Assembly: GCF_003287275.1 (NCBI RefSeq)
Contig: NZ_QEVW01000005.1
Location: 372,001 to 436,000 of the forward strand
Source of the DNA: Paenibacillus taichungensis
Lineage (GTDB): Bacteria > Bacillota > Bacilli > Paenibacillales > Paenibacillaceae
Direction: 5' to 3'
Length of the DNA stretch: 64,000 bases
Position numbers and translations under genes: made by a program. Positions within the stretch are counted from its first letter, which is position 1, and each line of letters begins with the position of its first letter. The notes below the pieces were generated by a model that saw nothing but the letters and a program-made list of their open reading frames with translations, was not told the DNA's origin and did not search any database. Below, piece after piece: positions 26,488 through 35,611 of this stretch.

Positions 26488-27327
26488 CTATTTCCCACTG
26501 CCTGAGCTATAGAGAAGCCTGAATTGCTGCGGGGTCATCCCGATATTCGTTCGAAACATGCGAATAAAATAACTGCTGTGTGTAAATCCGCACTGGGAAG
26601 CAATTTGTTTTACGGATAGTTCCGAGTTTACGAGCATTCTCTTCGATACCAGAATGCGGCATTCCAGCAGATACCTGCCGGGCGGAACACCCATGATACT
26701 TTTGAACATGCGATTAAAATAATACACGCTGTACCCTGCTGTATCCGCCATTTCAGCAAGACTTAGCGGTTGTGTGCAGTGACGACGAATATAATCGGCT
26801 GTTGAGCGGATTGTATCCTGATGGTTCAGTAATGACGTCCCTTCAATTGACTCCGAATTCCGTGCCAGTTCAACTAGCAACTCATACAGTACCGCCGACA
26901 ACTTCGGTTCATGTACACTCTCATAACCTTCACCGAGCTGGCATAATTGTTCATGCAGCTCCTCGAAACGGTCCTCTCCAGAGAATGAAAAGAGCCACAC
27001 TTTATCCGGATTCCGCAAGCCCAGCAGCCGCTTCAGATCGTGGGCTTGCAGATGAATCCATCTGATATCCCATGGATCAGATGGGTCGGCATAATACTGC
27101 TGTGCTTGTCCTGGCGCATATAGAAAACCTTGTCCAGCCGTTAATCGGACGTTGCCCTGCTCGGTTCTCACTTCACCCTGTCCGTTAAAAACCAGATGCA
27201 AATTATACTCCCGTATTCCGTTTGGACGATATTCCCTGTGCTCTGGATCGAGATATCTTCCGTAGGCTACCGGATAACATGTATACCCTGCATACCCGGG
27301 CTCCGGCATAAACCAATGGTTTCGCAT
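26488..27327 (-). CDS. AraC-family regulator with cupin-type sensor
   Basis: A 279-residue regulator: residues about 1-150 form an AraC arm/cupin sugar-sensing domain (HLVFNGQGEVRTEQGNVRLTAGQGFLYAPG), and residues about 175-275 are the two helix-turn-helix motifs (LSLAEMADTAGYSVYYFNRMFKSIMGVPPGRYLLECRI, LSVKQIASQCGFTHSSYFIRMFRTNIGMTPQQFR in two parts). The ATG at 27327 follows GGAGGAAG; an upstream start adds ten residues without a ribosome site. It is divergent from the GH42 beta-galactosidase, so it probably activates that gene when the sugar is present (inference). Confidence 0.93.
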   Translation of the reverse strand: MRNHWFMPEPGYAGYTCYPVAYGRYLDPEHREYRPNGIREYNLHLVFNGQGEVRTEQGNVRLTAGQGFLYAPGQAQQYYADPSDPWDIRWIHLQAHDLKRLLGLRNPDKVWLFSFSGEDRFEELHEQLCQLGEGYESVHEPKLSAVLYELLVELARNSESIEGTSLLNHQDTIRSTADYIRRHCTQPLSLAEMADTAGYSVYYFNRMFKSIMGVPPGRYLLECRILVSKRMLVNSELSVKQIASQCGFTHSSYFIRMFRTNIGMTPQQFRLLYSSGSGK

Positions 27328-27519
27328 GTGTTCTTCCTCCAAAAATAGCAAGATCATGATACCCTATCGCAACATGTTATTATATTCCCCTATCATTATC
27401 CATTATAAAATGAAATAGACTCGATGCTCATCCACAAGATGATGATAGTGGAGTCATTAAGCACTGGCTTGAGCGTGCATGAAAATCATTTTGTTCCAGA
27501 CCAAAGGAGAGTAACATAC

Positions 27520-29514
27520 ATGAACCAAAACCGACCTATTCAAATGGGTGTTGATTATTATCCTGAACATTGGGACCCTAATCTGTGGGAGCAGGATGCC
27601 CGATTAATGGCCGATAGTGGTGTACGTATTGTACGAGTGGGTGAATTTGCCTGGAGCCGAATGGAGCCTGCCGATGGACAATTCGATTGGACATGGCTTG
27701 ATCAGGCGCTCGATATCCTTCATCGCAATGGGCTTCAGGTGGTGATCGGTACACCAACGATGACACCACCACGCTGGCTCACTGAAAAGTGTCCTGATAT
27801 TCTGCCAGTCTTGGCAAGTGGACAGTTATACCATGAAGGAGTCCGCGGCCACCGGTGTTATAACAGTCCGAGCATGCGAACGTACAGTGCACGAATTGTT
27901 CAGAAGCTCAGCGAGCGATATGCAGGACATCCGGCTGTGATTGGATGGCAGACTGATAATGAATTCAGTTTCACGGATTGCCAGTGTAATGCTTGTTCAG
28001 AGGCTTTTCGCGAGTGGGTTCGTGCCCGTTACATTACACTAGGGCAGCTCAACCAGGCTTGGGGTACTGTTGTCTGGAGTGGAGAATACAGCGATTGGGA
28101 ACAGGTGACGCCACCCTATGGCGGCTCTCCATTTCAGAATCCTTCGTTCCTGCTGGACTATTCCCGTTTTCAGTCGGATTCCATTGTGGCTTTTCAAAGC
28201 ATCCAAATCGAGATCATTCGGCATAACTGTCCCGATCATTTTGTCACTCATAATTTTCACAGTTATCCGCAAAAGGCAGATCAATATAAAATCGGTCAGG
28301 ATCTGGATTTCGCTTCTTTTGATTACTATCCCAACCCTTCACCTAACAAAACGGACACCGCACCTTATAGTGGCGCTTTGTCATTAGATCTGACACGAGG
28401 CATCAAACGCCGCAATTTCTGGATTATGGAGCAGCTTAGCGGACCTCCGGGTTGCTGGTTTCCAATGTGGCGTACACCCCAGCCCGGCTTCTTGCGTGCT
28501 TACTCATGGCAGACTATTGCCCGTGGAGCGGATGCTGTCGTGCATTTCCGCTGGCGCAGTGCCACTATAGGAGCAGAACAGTTCTGGCATGGACTGATTG
28601 ATCACAGCAATGTTCCAGGGCGACGGTTCAAGGAGTTTCAGCAACTGTGTACCGAAGTGAACCGCCTGAGTGAACGCCTGCAAGGCTCTACATTGCAGAA
28701 CGAAGTCGCCATCCTGCATTCACACGATCAGCTAAACGCTCTACGAATTCAGCCACAGGCGAAAGGACTGGAGTACTACGAAAATATAAAAGTATGGCAT
28801 CGTGCCCTGACCAAATGGGGAATCAGTACTGATGTTATCCATTCCTCGGAAGCGCTCGATGGCTACAAAATCATCATCGCTCCGCACTTGTATCTGCTGG
28901 ACGAGAACACCGCGGAACGCCTGCAAGCTTTTGCAGCGGATGGTGGCATATTGGTCTTAACGCATCGCACCGGTGTCAAAAACGATAACAACGTCTGTGT
29001 CATGGCGCCACTTCCAGGTATGTTATCTGCTTGCTCTGGCGTACGTGTAACCGAATATGATCCCGTCGGTGATGACCAAATTCAGATTCGGGATGAAAAG
29101 GGCAACACATATGCTGCCTCACTATGGGCTGATGTGTTGGAGCTGGACACGGCACAGCCGATTGCGGTTTATGCGGATCAATTTTATGCCGAAAGTGCGG
29201 CTGTCACCCAAAACAACTGGGGTAAAGGTACTGTCTATTATGTGGCGACCCAACCGGATGAAGCTTATCTGAGCCAGTTATTGCGAACCATCGCTGAACA
29301 ATGCGGCCTGACCGGGATTCAATCCCTGCCAGACGGTGTCCAGGTGACAACCCGCTCAGGACCGAATGGAACGTTTCGTTTTATCCTGAACTTAAGTCCT
29401 GAATCTGTCTCCATTCCGTTACAATCCTCATATAAGAGTGCACTGGACGGAAATATTAAAGGCACTCATTTGGAACTTGGCCCCTATGATATCGAGATCT
29501 TGGAGATACAATAA
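27520..29514 (+). CDS. Beta-galactosidase, GH42
   Basis: A cytoplasmic family 42 glycoside hydrolase of 664 residues. The barrel begins MGVDYYPEHWD; the acid/base Glu is E148 in GWQTDNEFS and the nucleophile is E304 in WIMEQLSGPPG. A zinc-site Cys cluster typical of GH42 is seen at CQCNACSEAF. A flavodoxin-like trimerisation domain and a C-terminal beta domain follow. The ATG at 27520 is chosen for its AAAGGAGA site; the frame is open 96 bases further upstream, without a ribosome site. It probably takes galacto-oligosaccharides and is controlled by the divergent AraC regulator. Confidence 0.96.
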   Translation: MNQNRPIQMGVDYYPEHWDPNLWEQDARLMADSGVRIVRVGEFAWSRMEPADGQFDWTWLDQALDILHRNGLQVVIGTPTMTPPRWLTEKCPDILPVLASGQLYHEGVRGHRCYNSPSMRTYSARIVQKLSERYAGHPAVIGWQTDNEFSFTDCQCNACSEAFREWVRARYITLGQLNQAWGTVVWSGEYSDWEQVTPPYGGSPFQNPSFLLDYSRFQSDSIVAFQSIQIEIIRHNCPDHFVTHNFHSYPQKADQYKIGQDLDFASFDYYPNPSPNKTDTAPYSGALSLDLTRGIKRRNFWIMEQLSGPPGCWFPMWRTPQPGFLRAYSWQTIARGADAVVHFRWRSATIGAEQFWHGLIDHSNVPGRRFKEFQQLCTEVNRLSERLQGSTLQNEVAILHSHDQLNALRIQPQAKGLEYYENIKVWHRALTKWGISTDVIHSSEALDGYKIIIAPHLYLLDENTAERLQAFAADGGILVLTHRTGVKNDNNVCVMAPLPGMLSACSGVRVTEYDPVGDDQIQIRDEKGNTYAASLWADVLELDTAQPIAVYADQFYAESAAVTQNNWGKGTVYYVATQPDEAYLSQLLRTIAEQCGLTGIQSLPDGVQVTTRSGPNGTFRFILNLSPESVSIPLQSSYKSALDGNIKGTHLELGPYDIEILEIQ

Positions 29515-29543
29515 CAAGTAGCTTCTATGCAGCTAAAAAAATG

Positions 29544-29582
29544 AAAAGGCCCGGGTATGCACATTAAGTGCCCCGGGCTTTA
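29544..29582. terminator. Bidirectional terminator between GH42 and the AraC-SBP gene
   Basis: AAGGCCCGGG and CCCGGGCTT form a GC-rich stem with an A run on the left and a TTTA tract on the right. It can end both convergent genes. Confidence 0.85.
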
Positions 29583-29606
29583 GGTTAATTATCAGAAACA
29601 GCTAAC

Positions 29607-30560
29607 TCATTGTGTTTGCTTATTCATTTTGATAATCCATTCAGCCAGATCCTGTGTCTGTTTCAGGAGAGCAATCGGGTCACGGAACCAGGACTGCTCT
29701 TCCGTCCATATGTATACTCTTCCATTTTTGACAGCAGGTAATGAACCCCAGACAGGGTCTGCTTGTAAATCTTTAAGCTTTGATTTACTGGTCAGTACAA
29801 TATAATCCCCAGCGTATTTGGAAAGCAGCTCAATTGAGAATTCATGATACGCCCCTTGCATTAACTCGGCAGGTATGGCTGCAGGTGCTTGCAGACCAAG
29901 CAACTCGTAGATGTTACGCCCGCCACGACCCGATTGATTACCAAATATAAATACTTGGCGATCATACTCTTGCATCACGGAGAATGTAGTATCTGCCGGA
30001 ACGACATCTTTCACTTCCTGTTTTATTTTAGCAATCTCTTGATCGAATTCCGCCAGCCATTGCTTCGCCTCAGCTTCTTTGTCAAGTACTTCACCAAAAT
30101 AGTTGACCTCATCCTTCAACGTTGGGAATGTAATGGATGCGACAGAGACGGTAGGTGCAATCTTGCTGTATTTTTCAAAAGCCCCCTTGTCCGGATTCAA
30201 TGTAATAATAAGATCTGGTTCCAGCTCCATCAGCTGTTCAATGGAATCACCGATCGTTTCAAGTCCATCCAGATGCCCTTCCAGATAAGGGCTATTCATG
30301 AGAAATTGTCCTCCAGCAATGGGTTTGACACCAAGGGCAAGGACTGTTCCCAAATAATCAATTGCAGCGACTCGCTCTGGATGTGCAGGAATCTCTACCT
30401 CTCCAAAGGTGGTATTTACGGTTTTCGTTTCCGCAATTGCAGGTTGTTCGGTTTCAGTTGATGGTTCCGGCGATCCTGTCCCTTGTCCGGTTGTTCCACA
30501 AGCACTTAATGTAAGTACAAACACAAGTGACATGATGGCTGATCTTAATTGGTTAAACAT
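29607..30560 (-). CDS. Internal start: iron-siderophore-binding lipoprotein
   Basis: The distal half of the fusion ORF can be made alone. ATG at 30560 is preceded by GATGAGG eight bases upstream and gives a 317-residue protein with a typical lipoprotein signal (MFNQLRSAIMSLVFVLTLSAC, lipobox LSAC) followed by a Gly/Ser/Thr/Glu-rich tether. The mature part has the class III binding-protein pattern: FGEVEIPAHPERVAAIDYLG, ETIGDSIEQLMELEPDLIIT, GRGGRNIYELLGL and a C-terminal PAVKNGRVYIWTEE. It would deliver ferric siderophore to a permease encoded elsewhere. A sigma-A-like promoter with a Fur box lies directly upstream within the larger ORF. Whether one, the other or both products are made is undecided by sequence. 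Confidence 0.8.
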   Translation of the reverse strand: MFNQLRSAIMSLVFVLTLSACGTTGQGTGSPEPSTETEQPAIAETKTVNTTFGEVEIPAHPERVAAIDYLGTVLALGVKPIAGGQFLMNSPYLEGHLDGLETIGDSIEQLMELEPDLIITLNPDKGAFEKYSKIAPTVSVASITFPTLKDEVNYFGEVLDKEAEAKQWLAEFDQEIAKIKQEVKDVVPADTTFSVMQEYDRQVFIFGNQSGRGGRNIYELLGLQAPAAIPAELMQGAYHEFSIELLSKYAGDYIVLTSKSKLKDLQADPVWGSLPAVKNGRVYIWTEEQSWFRDPIALLKQTQDLAEWIIKMNKQTQ

Positions 30561-31517
30561 GTTGATTTCCTCATCTCCATTATATTGATAATGATTATCA
30601 TCATCAATTAAAGGATAACGTTCTGTTTCTTCCGATACAATGGATTCATTTGTTGCATTTACTGTACTTTTTGAAACTCTATTCATGTCTTCTCGCTGCT
30701 TCAAACGATACTGTCCTGGTGTAATTCCCATCTCTTTCTTGAACATGCGATTAAAATAAAAGGGGTCCGGATAACCCACATACGTTGCAATCTCTTGTAA
30801 TGAAGCCTCCGTAGCAGAGAGTAGAGCCCTTGCTTCTCCAATCCTTAACCGGATCAAATATTCGGTCGGCGTAGCACCAATCTGTTCTTTGAACTTGCGC
30901 GACACATATTGCGGGCTGTAATTCAAAGACTGAGCGAGTGAATCAAGCGAGATCGATTCACGAAAATGCGTTGTGATATAGCGTAAAACCTGATCCGTTA
31001 ACGAGAGCTGCTCACCTTCATTTTGCATCCGAATCTGCTGATTCAATACAAGCTGTATCAGTTGAAAGAAGTACCCTTTCACCTGAATTTTGCCCAGTTG
31101 ATCCTGTCCATTCCAGCAATCATGTATATTCTGAACAAGTTCATGCAACTGTAGTGTATTATCTGGCTCTATTCCCCACGATCGCTCGAAGGGATTGTTC
31201 TGTAACAGCATCATTCGGTAGTCCAGAAGAACGTTCGAGGGCAGTGTTGATTTATAGAAAATCAGATATGCCTCAATAACTCCGGTTGCTTCAAGCGCCA
31301 TCCGCCTTCCTTTGCCTCCGTGCACTAACAGAAATCTGCCTGTAGACCATACTTCGTTATCTAACCAGATCTGTCCCCTGCCATTCACATACACAAACGC
31401 ACTGGTTGGTAAGATATAATTTTGAAAATTTTCGTTTGTTGTTAATGATATAAGACGGACATCAAGCACGCGTACCTGAACCTGATCCCACAGCTTGATA
31501 TCCTCCTGAATCCCCAT
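29607..31517 (-). CDS. AraC-type regulator fused in frame to a siderophore-binding protein
   Basis: A 636-residue ORF. Residues about 1-165 are a cupin-like arm, about 178-280 the AraC double helix-turn-helix (ISLDSLAQSLNYSPQYVSRKFKEQIG; LQEIATYVGYPDPFYFNRMFKKEMGITPGQYR), then a polar linker of about 40 residues, then a full FecB/BtuF-type iron-siderophore-binding domain. B. subtilis Btr (YbbB) has the same order and senses bacillibactin. Unusually, the second part begins with an intact lipoprotein signal peptide, its own ribosome site and a Fur-box promoter, all inside the coding frame (see 29607-30560). The ATG at 31517 follows AAAGGGAG; an upstream TTG lacks a site. A palindromic Fur-like site precedes the gene. 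No permease genes are adjacent. Confidence 0.88.
   Translation of the reverse strand: MGIQEDIKLWDQVQVRVLDVRLISLTTNENFQNYILPTSAFVYVNGRGQIWLDNEVWSTGRFLLVHGGKGRRMALEATGVIEAYLIFYKSTLPSNVLLDYRMMLLQNNPFERSWGIEPDNTLQLHELVQNIHDCWNGQDQLGKIQVKGYFFQLIQLVLNQQIRMQNEGEQLSLTDQVLRYITTHFRESISLDSLAQSLNYSPQYVSRKFKEQIGATPTEYLIRLRIGEARALLSATEASLQEIATYVGYPDPFYFNRMFKKEMGITPGQYRLKQREDMNRVSKSTVNATNESIVSEETERYPLIDDDNHYQYNGDEEINMFNQLRSAIMSLVFVLTLSACGTTGQGTGSPEPSTETEQPAIAETKTVNTTFGEVEIPAHPERVAAIDYLGTVLALGVKPIAGGQFLMNSPYLEGHLDGLETIGDSIEQLMELEPDLIITLNPDKGAFEKYSKIAPTVSVASITFPTLKDEVNYFGEVLDKEAEAKQWLAEFDQEIAKIKQEVKDVVPADTTFSVMQEYDRQVFIFGNQSGRGGRNIYELLGLQAPAAIPAELMQGAYHEFSIELLSKYAGDYIVLTSKSKLKDLQADPVWGSLPAVKNGRVYIWTEEQSWFRDPIALLKQTQDLAEWIIKMNKQTQ
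30579..30605 (-). promoter_or_regulatory. Fur box and promoter inside the AraC-SBP coding frame
   Basis: Read leftward, TTGATG and TATAAT are 17 bases apart and the spacer is filled by a Fur box. The plus-strand core GATAATGATTATCATCATC (30587-30605) matches the 19-bp Fur consensus at 17 positions. The -10 ends 18 bases before the lipoprotein ATG, so the transcript would have a very short leader that still keeps GAGG. Confidence 0.8.
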
Positions 31518-31581
31518 ATAGACTCCCTTTCCTAAGCGATGGAACACGCCCAATGGTCAACAATTGTGACAAAGAACCCAC

Positions 31582-31610
31582 CTATAATTGATAATGATTA
31601 TCAATTATAG
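31582..31610 (-). promoter_or_regulatory. Palindromic Fur-like operator upstream of the AraC-SBP gene
   Basis: A perfect 29-base palindrome: CTATAATTGATAA, TGA centre, TTATCAATTATAG. It contains TTGATAATGATTATCAA, the typical Fur core. The leftward strand also reads TATAAT within it, so bound Fur would cover the -10 region. It lies 65 bases before the ATG at 31517. Confidence 0.8.
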
Positions 31611-31660
31611 CAATGTTGGTTATAACTTTGAAGTCCGTTTTCATTTTGGAGCTTATAAAA

Positions 31661-31707
31661 AAACAAAAAACCGTCGAAATCCCCCTATGGGAGATCTCAA
31701 CGATTTT
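31661..31707 (-). terminator. Terminator of the beta-mannosidase gene
   Basis: Read leftward, CGTTGAGATCTCCC pairs with GGGGGATTTCGACG (14 bp with G-U pairs) around ATA, followed by a T-rich tract. It starts 17 bases after the stop. Confidence 0.88.
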
Positions 31708-31723
31708 GCTGCTTCGTCTATAA

Positions 31724-34273
31724 TTACAATTTGATAAAATCAGCCATGGAACGAACCTGGATGACCCCCGCCTTGGAGACAGCACCATCAGACACTTGCA
31801 TATCCTCTCTAGATGTAAACTTGACCTTCACCGGAATGCCAGGAATGAGGTCGAAGAAATTGTCCGAGAACACCCCTTCTGCCTCAGTAGAAATCCATAC
31901 TTGTTTTGCAAGCACATCACTTTCCAGAACCAGATGCACGCCATCATTCTCGGTAACTTCGGTTACTTTAATTTGTGCGGGTTGCAGTGCAATGTCCTTG
32001 GATGGTGCAAAATAATGCTCCTGTGCGATGTCGGCTGCTCCATCCTGCTTCAGATCAATACGCAGCAATGTTGTTGCAGCATCGCGGCCTTCCAGCCATT
32101 CCGCCTGGCTCAATGACAGCACCTGTTGACCAGAGTTGGATGCCAGAGCGACTTCATGCTCTTCCTCACGATATACTGTGCCATCAAAGCCAATCAGGCG
32201 TACCTTGAGTTTGCCTTTCACAGGTTCAAGCTGATCCGAGATTAGATAAATATCCGTCACATCTTCCTTGGTACCATCTACCGATACCAAGATATCGCTG
32301 AAGCTGCGTTTCGCGTAATATTGCAATGCTTTCCAGCGTCCAAAGTAATCCATCCCCGCCCATGAAGCCACCGGCCAGCAGTCGTTCATCTGCCAGTAGA
32401 GCGTTCCCATACAGAACGGTTTGCGACGACGGTGGGCCTCAATGGCTGTTTTCATCGCCTCAGCCTGAAGCACTTGGCTCATATAGAGGAAGGATGGGAA
32501 ATCCTTCGGTTCATGCATGTACATATCCATGTATTGTTTGATCAGACGATTACCTGCTCCGTTCTTCTGATGCGCCAGCATGACTTCAGACTCCAATGCC
32601 AGATCCTTTTCCTCCGCATACTTGCGAACCGAATCATACTCAGGGAAGGACTGGAAGCCATACTCACTCATGAAGCGTCCAACATGAACGTTGTAGTTCT
32701 CAAAGGGCTCCACATTATGCCACACACCCCAATAGTGGATATCCCCTTCTGATGTGGATGGGTGAGCATGCTGTTTCTCGTCTCCCGACAGTGATACCAG
32801 TGGTGAAGAAGGCCAATAATCCACACCAGGAGCATAGGCTTCAACCACTTCCGGCAAAAGATCATGGAAAATAGCTTCGTAATCCGCCCAAATGCGTTCT
32901 TTTTGCTCCGCGTTGTAATCTTTTTTCCAGCCCCAGCCGCCATCCTCAATGTAATGTGCCCACGCTGAATCAATCTCGTTATTACCACACCACAGCACGA
33001 TGCTTGGATGATTACGCAGACGTTTCACATTATCGATCGCCTCATGCTTCACACTGTTCAGGAAAGCCTCGTCTCCAGGATACATGCTGCAAGCAAACAT
33101 AAAGTCCTGCCATACGAGCAAACCATATTCGTCACACAACTCGTAGAATACGTCTTCTTCATAGAAGCCACCACCCCATACACGGAGCATATTCATGTTC
33201 GACTCGGCAGCAGATACAATCTCATGCAGATAGCGCTCACGTGTCACTTCTGTTATGAAACTGTCGTTGGGAATGTGGTTGGCCCCTTTGGCAAAAACAG
33301 CAACTCCGTTTAACTCAAAATAAAAGGATGCTCCCGCTTCATCTTTGTCCCGAACCAGACGAATGGAACGAATACCCGTTTTGACTGTGGACTCGGCCAC
33401 AGCCTGTTCGCCCTGAATCACATCCGTATGGAAAGAATACATATGCGGGTCACCCAATCCACGGCTCCACCATAGCTTCGGCTCAACAATAGAGATTGGA
33501 ACTTCCACAGTCTGTACGCCTGGTTTCAGAGTTACTGCCTGCTCCCAGCTCTGTTCATCCGTTCCGATTCGAATGATTGCTTCTATGGATTGCGAAGTCT
33601 CTACTTCCACGATTGCTGTGAGGGAAGCGGAAGAAGCGGTTACTTCATTTTGTTGAATGAATACATCATTAATTCGTACGTCCGTCCAGCCTTCAAGGCG
33701 TGCTTCACGCCAGATTCCGCTGGTTACAAAACGTGGACCCCAGTCCCAACCATAGTGATACGGGGCTTTCCGTGCAAAAATACTCACTCTTTTGTCCCCT
33801 AGTCCCCCCACGTCAGATTGATCATTCGATGCAGGCAGAGCATATCCGAGCTTCTCCAACTTCGGCAGATCTTCATTGATCGGCGAACGAAAACGTATTC
33901 GGAGAACGTTGCCACTTGCCTTTACAACAGATTTCACATCGACTGTCCACACCCGGAACATATTGTCTGCCGACAACACATGTTGTTCATTCACGTAAAC
34001 ATCGGCATATGTATCCAGACCATCAAAGACCAGCTCCAGATGCTGCTGGGACAGCAATGCTTCATTCACATCAAATTCCGTGCGATACTCCCAGTCTTTC
34101 TTATCGACCCATTGAATTTCCTTTTCGTTAGTTCCATAGAAAGGGTCCGGTATTTTACCCAGTTTCAGCAAATCCGTATGCACACAGCCGGGTACGTGAG
34201 CCGGCATCCATTCCTGTTCCTCACAAGCCTTGAACGTCCAATTCTGAAAAGTCTGCGTTTGTATTTTGCTCAT
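31724..34273 (-). CDS. Beta-mannosidase, GH2
   Basis: A cytoplasmic family 2 hydrolase of 849 residues that removes terminal beta-mannose from oligosaccharides. The N-terminal sugar-binding and Ig-like domains are followed by the barrel with RVWGGGFYEEDVFYELCDEYG, the acid/base E433 in LWCGNNEID and the nucleophile E537 in FMSEYGFQSFP. The WCGNNE form and YWQMNDCWPV are typical of the mannosidase branch. The ATG at 34273 follows GGAGG by five bases; the frame extends 18 bases upstream. It lies downstream of a LacI regulator but after that gene's terminator, so it has its own promoter, probably repressed by it. Confidence 0.95.
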   Translation of the reverse strand: MSKIQTQTFQNWTFKACEEQEWMPAHVPGCVHTDLLKLGKIPDPFYGTNEKEIQWVDKKDWEYRTEFDVNEALLSQQHLELVFDGLDTYADVYVNEQHVLSADNMFRVWTVDVKSVVKASGNVLRIRFRSPINEDLPKLEKLGYALPASNDQSDVGGLGDKRVSIFARKAPYHYGWDWGPRFVTSGIWREARLEGWTDVRINDVFIQQNEVTASSASLTAIVEVETSQSIEAIIRIGTDEQSWEQAVTLKPGVQTVEVPISIVEPKLWWSRGLGDPHMYSFHTDVIQGEQAVAESTVKTGIRSIRLVRDKDEAGASFYFELNGVAVFAKGANHIPNDSFITEVTRERYLHEIVSAAESNMNMLRVWGGGFYEEDVFYELCDEYGLLVWQDFMFACSMYPGDEAFLNSVKHEAIDNVKRLRNHPSIVLWCGNNEIDSAWAHYIEDGGWGWKKDYNAEQKERIWADYEAIFHDLLPEVVEAYAPGVDYWPSSPLVSLSGDEKQHAHPSTSEGDIHYWGVWHNVEPFENYNVHVGRFMSEYGFQSFPEYDSVRKYAEEKDLALESEVMLAHQKNGAGNRLIKQYMDMYMHEPKDFPSFLYMSQVLQAEAMKTAIEAHRRRKPFCMGTLYWQMNDCWPVASWAGMDYFGRWKALQYYAKRSFSDILVSVDGTKEDVTDIYLISDQLEPVKGKLKVRLIGFDGTVYREEEHEVALASNSGQQVLSLSQAEWLEGRDAATTLLRIDLKQDGAADIAQEHYFAPSKDIALQPAQIKVTEVTENDGVHLVLESDVLAKQVWISTEAEGVFSDNFFDLIPGIPVKVKFTSREDMQVSDGAVSKAGVIQVRSMADFIKL

Positions 34274-34349
34274 GACAGCCTCCGTTATCATTGAAGTAGT
34301 TTTAGAAAAACACTTTGTTAGGCTTTGTTATCATAAAAATAAATAACTT

Positions 34350-34397
34350 ACAAAACAAAATTAACACGTTATACTCAATTCAGTCAATCTGTTTTGT
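34350..34397 (-). promoter_or_regulatory. Candidate LacI-type control region upstream of the beta-mannosidase
   Basis: ACAAAACA (34350-34357) and TGTTTTGT (34390-34397) form an inverted pair around TAACACGTTA, a LacI-family-like centre. TTTGTTATC (34324) and GATAACAAA (34421) form an outer pair. The ACAAAAC motif recurs upstream of the LacI gene. The 255-base gap 34274-34528 contains this region and the LacI terminator. Confidence 0.4.
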
Positions 34398-34426
34398 GGA
34401 TTATTTAAAAAAACATATCAGATAAC

Positions 34427-34463
34427 AAAAAAAGACATGAAGCCCGATCTCTCCATGTCTTTT
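34427..34463 (-). terminator. Terminator of the LacI-family gene
   Basis: Read leftward, AAAAGACATG pairs with CATGTCTTTT and the T tract continues for three more bases. Confidence 0.85.
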
Positions 34464-34528
34464 CACCCCAAGTTTATAGTGTAATGACGGGGTTATTATT
34501 AACATTTCTAAATTCACGTTCATTAGCT

Positions 34529-35563
34529 TCACGTTAAAATAGCGTTGAACTCATCACGAATAATTAATTCCGAATAGATCAGCTTTCTTTCAAAAGGCCC
34601 GTCCGGATGTTCCATACGCCACAATAACTGGTCCACCGCACGTCTGCCCATATTCTCCTTATCGATATGCACCGTAGCAAGAATAGGCTCTTCTGTACGG
34701 GTATTATCGAATCCGGTTACTGCACAGCGCTCCGGCACCTCAATGCCCCTGCTTTGGAGTGCACCAATCACAACAGCCGCCATGTGGTCGTTGGCACATA
34801 CCATCACTTCTGGGATATCCTCCATCTTCATGGCGACAATCGATTCTCGAATGTGATCCAGATCAGGACCCAGCAATTCTGCCTGCTGCGAAACTTGCAG
34901 CTGCATCTCTTCCAATACCGAACGATAACCGAGCCATCGCTCTCTGAAACTGGCTGCATCAGGCAATTCACCAGCAAACTGTAGCCGTCTGTAGCCCTTT
35001 CCAACGAGCATCAGCACCAGTTCCTGCATGCATTTCATATTATCTGTAAATATCGTGTCTCCATGAATTGCCGGGTCTTCATGATCAACCATCACAAGTG
35101 GAATGTGCAGTCGATAAATCTCAAGCAATACGGATGTGGAGATGGAACCTACGGTAATAATTCCGCTGATGGCTTCGGGATTCAACACCGAAAACATACG
35201 ATCCGAGGAAGGTTCCGTCAAGGTTAGGATATCCATGCCCTTCTCATTCAAGCGTGCAGATATTCCGTCAAAGATAGGACCCCAGTACAGGGAGGAACGA
35301 TTCTGCGAACGAATGTTAGGAAACAAGATCAGAATAGTCCCCTGTCTATCTATCTTCATCTCCTGTTCAGCAGGGTTTTCCACCAGATATCGTTTCGGTT
35401 CAGCTTTGAAATATCCGAGCTGTCCTGCCGTCCTGACAATCATCTCCCGGGTATGTTCACTGACACCAGGTTTACCGGTCAACGCACGAGAGACTGCGAA
35501 TTTGGATACCCCCGCAGCATCGGCAATTTGCTGCATGGTTACTCTTTTGGCCATCCTTCTCAC
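34529..35563 (-). CDS. LacI-family transcriptional regulator
   Basis: A 344-residue repressor: N-terminal helix-turn-helix with hinge (VTMQQIADAAGVSKFAVSRALTGKPGVSEHTR) and a periplasmic-binding-protein-like effector domain (ISGIITVGS, VMVDHEDPAIHGDTIFTDN, MVCANDHMAAVVIGALQSRGIEVPE, VTGFDNT). The start is GTG at 35563 with AAAGGA seven bases upstream; a later ATG at 35554 has GAGAAGG too close. It precedes the beta-mannosidase on the same strand and probably senses a mannoside. AACAAAAC...GTTTTGTT upstream (35612-35644) may be its own operator. Confidence 0.94.
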   Translation of the reverse strand: MRRMAKRVTMQQIADAAGVSKFAVSRALTGKPGVSEHTREMIVRTAGQLGYFKAEPKRYLVENPAEQEMKIDRQGTILILFPNIRSQNRSSLYWGPIFDGISARLNEKGMDILTLTEPSSDRMFSVLNPEAISGIITVGSISTSVLLEIYRLHIPLVMVDHEDPAIHGDTIFTDNMKCMQELVLMLVGKGYRRLQFAGELPDAASFRERWLGYRSVLEEMQLQVSQQAELLGPDLDHIRESIVAMKMEDIPEVMVCANDHMAAVVIGALQSRGIEVPERCAVTGFDNTRTEEPILATVHIDKENMGRRAVDQLLWRMEHPDGPFERKLIYSELIIRDEFNAILT

Positions 35564-35611
35564 CCGTTTTTCCTTTATTTTTCATTTAGTGTAGCATAAA
35601 AAGAGAGATTC

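Noticed and set aside
30560..30680. A frameshift explaining the AraC-SBP fusion
   Set aside because: The linker is open through about 40 codons and both domains are intact. A point loss of a stop codon cannot be excluded, but no frame change is needed.
31518..31553. TTG at 31553 as start of the AraC-SBP gene
   Set aside because: No ribosome site, whereas AAAGGGAG precedes ATG at 31517.
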